Part shown: piece after piece, positions 16,276-19,877 of the stretch | How positions within the stretch are numbered: the first letter of the stretch is position 1 | How the letters are laid out: each line of letters opens with the position of its first letter | DNA from: Bacteroidales bacterium | Lineage (GTDB): Bacteria; Bacteroidota; Bacteroidia; Bacteroidales; WCHB1-69 | Length of the DNA: 19,877 nucleotides | Direction of reading: 5' to 3' | NCBI GenBank assembly: GCA_016285615.1 | Contig: JAEERB010000031.1 | Span: forward strand, 1-19,877 | Notes under the pieces: generated by a model | Told to the model about the DNA's origin: nothing | Database searches by the model: none | Seen by the model: only the letters and a program-made list of their open reading frames with translations | Program-made: the position numbers and the translations under genes

Positions 16276-16861
16276 ATTACAGATATTGACAAAAGGGTTA
16301 ATTAAAGAGAACCCGACCCTCATTTTGGTATTGGGTACCTGCCCTTCGCTGGCAGTCACCACCTCGGTGCAGAACGCCATCGGCATGGGCTTGGCCACCA
16401 CCTTTGTGTTGATGATGTCGAACACCATCATCTCGATGCTGAAGAGCCTCATCCCCGACAAAGTACGTATTCCCGCTTTCATCGTGGTCATCGCCACTTT
16501 CGTCTCCATTGTCGATCTTCTCATCCAGGGCTTCGTACCGGCATTGGCTGAAAGTTTGGGCATCTTCATCCCGTTGATTGTGGTCAATTGTATCGTGCTG
16601 GGCCGCGCTGAGGCTTTTGCCAGCAAGAACAGCGTTTTCGACTCCTTCCTCGACGGCTTGGGCATGGGCTTGGGCTTCACCATCGCTCTGTTCCTCATCG
16701 GCACCTGCCGCGAGCTGCTCGGCAGCGGCTCTTTCTGGGGCCACAAGTTGCCTTTCGTCACTGGCGACGGCATTCTCGTCTTTGTGTTGGCACCTGGAGC
16801 TTTCATCGTGATGGGCTTCATCATTGCCATCGTAAAACATTTTCAAAAAGCAAAACACTAA
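16268..16861 (+). CDS. rnfE: Rnf complex subunit E
   Basis: Integral membrane subunit of the Rnf core with about six transmembrane segments. The 197 residues have the RnfE/NqrD features KENPTLILVLGTCPSLAVTTS and VVNCIVLGRAEAFA. The Cys in LGTCP and the Cys in VNCIVLG are the ones that, with their counterparts in RnfA, bind a [2Fe-2S] cluster in the middle of the membrane. RnfE and RnfA are homologous and arranged in opposite topology. The start overlaps rnfG by 8 bases and has a strong Shine-Dalgarno. rnfA follows after 24 bases. Confidence 0.95.
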   Translation: MSKLQILTKGLIKENPTLILVLGTCPSLAVTTSVQNAIGMGLATTFVLMMSNTIISMLKSLIPDKVRIPAFIVVIATFVSIVDLLIQGFVPALAESLGIFIPLIVVNCIVLGRAEAFASKNSVFDSFLDGLGMGLGFTIALFLIGTCRELLGSGSFWGHKLPFVTGDGILVFVLAPGAFIVMGFIIAIVKHFQKAKH

Positions 16862-16885
16862 TAATCAGAGAGAAAGGAATAGATT

Positions 16886-17461
16886 ATGGAATATATCGTA
16901 ATGATTATCGGATGTGTATTAGTCAATAATATCATTCTGGCTCAATTCTTAGGTATCTGCCCGTTTCTCGGCGTTTCCACCAAAGTGAACACGGCCTTGG
17001 GTATGGGCGCTGCCGTCCTCTTTGTCATGACGCTGGCCACGCTGGTCACCTCGGTCATCCAACAATATGTGCTGGTGCCGCTCAACCTGCAGTTCCTGCA
17101 AACCATCGCTTTCATTCTGATTATTGCCGCTCTGGTACAGATGGTCGAAATTATCCTGAAGAAAATCAGTCCTTCGCTCTATCAGGCGCTGGGCATTTTC
17201 CTCCCTCTTATCACTACTAACTGCGCCGTGTTGGGCGTAGCCATCACCGTAACCCAGAAAGCCGACTTCACCATCCTTGACAGCACGCTGTACGCCGTAT
17301 CTTCGGCTATCGGCTTCGCACTGGCCATCGTCATCTTCGCTGGTCTGCGCGAACAGCTCGAGCTGGTGAAGGTGCCCAAAGGCATGCAAGGTGTGCCTAT
17401 TGCCCTCATCACCGCTGGCATCCTGGCCATGGCATTCATGGGCTTTGCCAATCTGGTATAA
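16886..17461 (+). CDS. rnfA: Rnf complex subunit A
   Basis: Integral membrane subunit pairing with RnfE in the Rnf core, with about six transmembrane segments. The 191 residues start MEYIVMIIGCVLVNNIILAQ and include FLGICPFLGVSTK and LITTNCAVLGVAI. The Cys in GICPFLG and the Cys in TNCAVLG are the cluster ligands matching those of RnfE. Length is normal. It is the last rnf gene in the cluster; miaB follows after three bases, so the two share a transcript. Confidence 0.96.
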   Translation: MEYIVMIIGCVLVNNIILAQFLGICPFLGVSTKVNTALGMGAAVLFVMTLATLVTSVIQQYVLVPLNLQFLQTIAFILIIAALVQMVEIILKKISPSLYQALGIFLPLITTNCAVLGVAITVTQKADFTILDSTLYAVSSAIGFALAIVIFAGLREQLELVKVPKGMQGVPIALITAGILAMAFMGFANLV

Positions 17462-17464
17462 AAC

Positions 17465-18784
17465 ATGAAGAAACTATACATCGAAACTTACGGATGTCAG
17501 ATGAATGTGGCCGACAGCGAAGTGGTGGCCGCTATTCTGTCAGACGAATATGAAATAACACACGCACAAGAGGAAGCCGACCTGATACTCATCAATACTT
17601 GCTCCGTGCGCGACAATGCCGAGCAGCGCATCCGCAAGCGTCTGCGCGAGCTAAAGAGTTTCAAGAACAAAAAAGAGCATCTCAAGATAGGTCTGTTGGG
17701 CTGTATGGCCGAGCGTATCAAAGAGCGACTATTGGACGAAGAGAGCACCTTGGACTTCATTGCCGGTCCTGATGCCTACCGCTCCTTGCCCCGCCTCATC
17801 AGCGAGTCGTCGTATAAGCAGCCCGCTTTCGATGTGATGCTTTCAACTACAGAGACTTACGATGAGATTGAGCCTGTGCGCTACGATACCAATGGCGTGT
17901 CGGCATTCATCTCCATCATGCGCGGCTGCAACAACTTCTGCACCTACTGCGTCGTGCCTTACACTCGCGGCCGCGAGCGCAGTCGCAACCCACAAACCAT
18001 CCTTCGCGAAGCCCAAACCGCCTTGGACAACGGCTATAAAGAAGTGACGCTGCTAGGGCAGAATGTCAACTCTTACCACTGGGAAGACGAGACGGGAAAA
18101 GTGACCAATTTCGCACAGCTCATGGCACTGGTGGCACAGTTGTCGCCGCAACTGCGTGTACGCTTCGCCACCTCGCATCCCAAGGACATCTCCGACGAGC
18201 TGATTGAGACTATTGCCCGTTACCCCAACCTTTGCAAATATATCCATCTGCCCGTGCAGGCAGGCAGCAACACCATGCTGAAGCGGATGAATCGCGTCTA
18301 TACGCGCGAATACTACCTCGACCGCATCGCCACCATTCGGCGACTGATACCCGATTGCGCCATTGCCACCGACATCATTGCCGGCTTCTGCGGCGAGACG
18401 GAGGAGGACCATCAAGCCACATTGTCACTCATGCGCGAAGTGGGCTACGACTACGCCTACATGTTCAAATACTCCGTTCGTGAAGGCACCATGGCGGCCA
18501 AGAAGTTCGAGGACGACGTACCCGACGAAGTCAAGTCGCGGCGACTGGAAGAGATCATCGCCTTGCAACAAGAGTTGTCGTACCAAAGCAACTTAAAAGA
18601 TGTGGGCAAAAGTTTTGAAATTCTGGTCGAAGGCGTTTCAAAACGCTCTGACAAACAATTATTTGGACGCAACAGTCAGAACAAGGTTATCATCTTTGAC
18701 CGCGGCAACCACCAAAAGGGAGATTATGTGACAGTGACTGTGACCGACTGCACTGCGGCAACGCTGTTGGGAGTGGAGAGATGA
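17465..18784 (+). CDS. miaB: tRNA-2-methylthio-N6-(dimethylallyl)adenosine synthase
   Basis: Radical-SAM methylthiotransferase that adds the 2-methylthio group to i6A37 of tRNAs reading UNN codons. The 439 residues have the N-terminal methylthiotransferase domain with Cys11, Cys46 and Cys80 binding one [4Fe-4S] cluster. The radical-SAM CxxxCxxC motif is Cys155, Cys159 and Cys162 (RGCNNFCTYCVVPYTRGRE), and a C-terminal TRAM domain lies at about 375-438. MiaB is favoured over its relatives RimO and MtaB by YGCQMNVADSE and the VVPYTRGRERSR stretch. It is three bases downstream of rnfA. The stop codon TGA is the first triplet of a 7-bp repeat array. Confidence 0.96.
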   Translation: MKKLYIETYGCQMNVADSEVVAAILSDEYEITHAQEEADLILINTCSVRDNAEQRIRKRLRELKSFKNKKEHLKIGLLGCMAERIKERLLDEESTLDFIAGPDAYRSLPRLISESSYKQPAFDVMLSTTETYDEIEPVRYDTNGVSAFISIMRGCNNFCTYCVVPYTRGRERSRNPQTILREAQTALDNGYKEVTLLGQNVNSYHWEDETGKVTNFAQLMALVAQLSPQLRVRFATSHPKDISDELIETIARYPNLCKYIHLPVQAGSNTMLKRMNRVYTREYYLDRIATIRRLIPDCAIATDIIAGFCGETEEDHQATLSLMREVGYDYAYMFKYSVREGTMAAKKFEDDVPDEVKSRRLEEIIALQQELSYQSNLKDVGKSFEILVEGVSKRSDKQLFGRNSQNKVIIFDRGNHQKGDYVTVTVTDCTAATLLGVER

Positions 18785-18819
18785 GAACGGAGAACTGAAA
18801 ACTGAAAATTGAAAACTGA
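18782..18819 (+). repeat. 7-bp tandem array starting at the miaB stop codon
   Basis: Five units run in exact 7-base register at 18782, 18789, 18796, 18803 and 18810, with a partial one at 18817. The consensus is TGAAAAC; the first two units are TGAGAAC and GGAGAAC. The first TGA is the miaB stop. Because 7 is not a multiple of 3, the TGA triplets fall in all three frames within 35 bases. Confidence 0.85.
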
Positions 18820-18854
18820 GGTCACCATTCACTGTTCACTCCTCACTAATCACC
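18820..18854 (-). repeat. 7-bp tandem array downstream of the T9SS type B gene
   Basis: On the minus strand five units in exact 7-base register (18854-18848, 18847-18841, 18840-18834, 18833-18827, 18826-18820) fit (A/G)GTGANN. They begin 14 bases after the TAG stop of the minus-strand gene. TGA recurs every 7 bases, so all three frames meet a stop. The array abuts the plus-strand one tail to tail. Confidence 0.85.
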
Positions 18855-18868
18855 TAACCGTCTCATCA

Positions 18869-19877
18869 CTACCGAATTACCGTCAAACTGCCGTGGCGGC
18901 TTTCCATTTTGTCGGGCGTCATATTACACGAATAGGTTACGACATAATAGTAAACGCCGTCGGCGGCATCTTGTGAACCAATTTTACCATCCCAGAATTC
19001 CTCTTGCGAGGTAGTGGAGAAGACGCGTTTTCCCCATCTGTCATATATGTACATGTGGTAAGTCTCGAAGAACGACTCAAAATCGGGTTGGAAGAGGTCG
19101 TTCACGCCATCACCGTTAGGTGTAAAGACATTGGGAATGGTGATATTGCACGGGCACTGCAACGTAATATTGGTGTCCGAAAAACAGTTATCCTTGGTTA
19201 CTCTAACGCCGTATGTTCCGGGCGATGTGATTACAATAGAACTTGTCGTTTCTCCAGTCGTCCACAGATAGTCATCAGCGCCACCATCCACATTGGCAGT
19301 CAGAGTTCCTTGCTTGTTCTCACAGAAGCTGGTTTCATCGGGCGACAGTTCAATGACCACATCTGGATTAGGAATGACGGTGACCACCTTGTCGCCTTCA
19401 ACCACGCAGCCAAACTCATCGTGGGCCACCAGATGGTATGTGCCAGGCGCCGTCACCACCACCGAGCGCTGAGAAGAGATGACTTGTCCCTGTTCATTCC
19501 GCCACTCGTACGAATAGTAATCCTGGCCCGCATCCAGCGTAACCGATTCAAACTCAGAATCACAGAAACGCAATTCGGGACCGAGGTCCATATCGATAAA
19601 ATAGACTTTGAGTTTCAAGGTCACAACACTATCGCAACCATGCTGGTTGACAAAAGTCTCTTCGTATGTTCCTTCTGTATCCAACTCCTTGCCATTGAAC
19701 ATATAAATCTGTCCGTTACAGATAGTGTCGTAGATAGTGACATGATCGGGCGGGAAGACAAATACTTCCACTGTGTCGGGCAACACTTCGCAACCGTAGT
19801 CGGAATCGGCATACACGATATATTTGCCCTTATGACGCTGTTTTAGCGTGGTGGAAACGGTTGTCGTGGGATCAGTC
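18869..19877 (-). CDS. T9SS type B (CHU_C) surface protein, C-terminal part
   Basis: Only the last 335 residues are inside the window. The frame remains open past 19816 to the right edge (reading ...TDPTTTVSTTLKQRHKGKYIVYADSDYGC), so the start is missing. The visible part has repeated beta-sandwich, Ig/PKD-like modules: GTYEETFVNQHGCDSVVTLKLKVY, YYSYEWRNEQGQ...GTYHLVAHDEFGCVV, and DYLWTTGETTSSIVITSPGTYGVRV. The C-terminal 90 residues are the gliding-motility-associated type B sorting domain: ITIPNVFTPNGDGVNDLF, MYIYDRWGKRVF, EFWDGKI and DGVYYYVVTY. Such proteins are large exported adhesins or structural surface proteins anchored via T9SS. Repeated Cys pairs suggest disulphides. The gene is convergent with miaB. 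Confidence 0.92.
   Translation of the reverse strand, partial: TDPTTTVSTTLKQRHKGKYIVYADSDYGCEVLPDTVEVFVFPPDHVTIYDTICNGQIYMFNGKELDTEGTYEETFVNQHGCDSVVTLKLKVYFIDMDLGPELRFCDSEFESVTLDAGQDYYSYEWRNEQGQVISSQRSVVVTAPGTYHLVAHDEFGCVVEGDKVVTVIPNPDVVIELSPDETSFCENKQGTLTANVDGGADDYLWTTGETTSSIVITSPGTYGVRVTKDNCFSDTNITLQCPCNITIPNVFTPNGDGVNDLFQPDFESFFETYHMYIYDRWGKRVFSTTSQEEFWDGKIGSQDAADGVYYYVVTYSCNMTPDKMESRHGSLTVIR

Noticed and set aside
15736..16830. 364-codon minus-strand frame across rnfG-rnfE
   Set aside because: Met/Lys/Thr/Pro-rich translation without domain logic, antisense to two well-supported rnf genes.
14655..17461. Identification as Na+-translocating NADH:quinone reductase (nqrBCDE)
   Set aside because: Subunit lengths, the SPH...SG start of the first protein and the D-G-E-A order fit Rnf. 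NqrB is longer and has a different N-terminus.
18782..18854. CRISPR array or attachment site
   Set aside because: Units are 7 bases without spacers, and there is no integrase, cas gene or tRNA nearby.

Overview
The window looks like a chromosomal segment of a member of the Bacteroidota, most likely order Bacteroidales. Four things point there. Type IX secretion (T9SS) C-terminal sorting domains occur on three proteins. The primary sigma factor is short and lacks region 1.1. The DksA-like protein has lost its zinc cysteines and the ATP synthase epsilon subunit lacks its C-terminal domain. Several genes have upstream matches to the Bacteroidales -7 box TAnnTTTG. No plasmid, phage, IS, CRISPR, tRNA or rRNA feature was seen. 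The genes are mostly housekeeping and closely packed.

Layout. 94-1927: a lipoprotein of the endonuclease/exonuclease/phosphatase (EEP) fold, convergent with an EamA drug/metabolite transporter. 1943-2671: the minus-strand rplU-rpmA operon with a promoter and an intrinsic terminator. 2750-5669: a periplasmic HtrA/DegP protease, then the primary sigma factor behind a sigma-54-like promoter, then a TetR-like regulator. 5708-7006: a second EEP protein, carrying a T9SS sorting domain. 7129-8217: a dksA-like gene followed by lspA. 8314-10109: atpD-atpC closed by a bidirectional terminator. 10108-11043 (minus): a predicted beta-barrel outer-membrane protein preceded by a 46-residue lipoprotein. 11130-13091 (minus): an endonuclease I with a T9SS domain. 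13172-14566: a DUF2147 protein and endonuclease IV. 14655-18784: rnfD-rnfG-rnfE-rnfA-miaB, an Rnf operon without rnfB or rnfC. 18869 to the edge (minus): the C-terminal part of a large T9SS type B (gliding-motility-type C-terminal domain) surface protein.

How they fit together. Much of the window serves the cell envelope: lipoprotein maturation (LspA), periplasmic quality control (HtrA), secreted nucleases, and surface proteins exported by T9SS. The energy genes (F1 beta/epsilon and the Rnf membrane core) are partial sets whose partners must lie elsewhere in the genome if the complexes are functional.

The least expected feature is a set of degenerate 7-bp-period tandem arrays at the 3' ends of five genes (936-970, 1016-1043, 13638-13718, 18782-18819, 18820-18854). 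They lie on the sense strand and begin at or overlap the stop codon in four of the five. Two convergent gene pairs have them tail to tail, and two arrays are next to or interrupted by a compact palindrome. I know of no described function for them.
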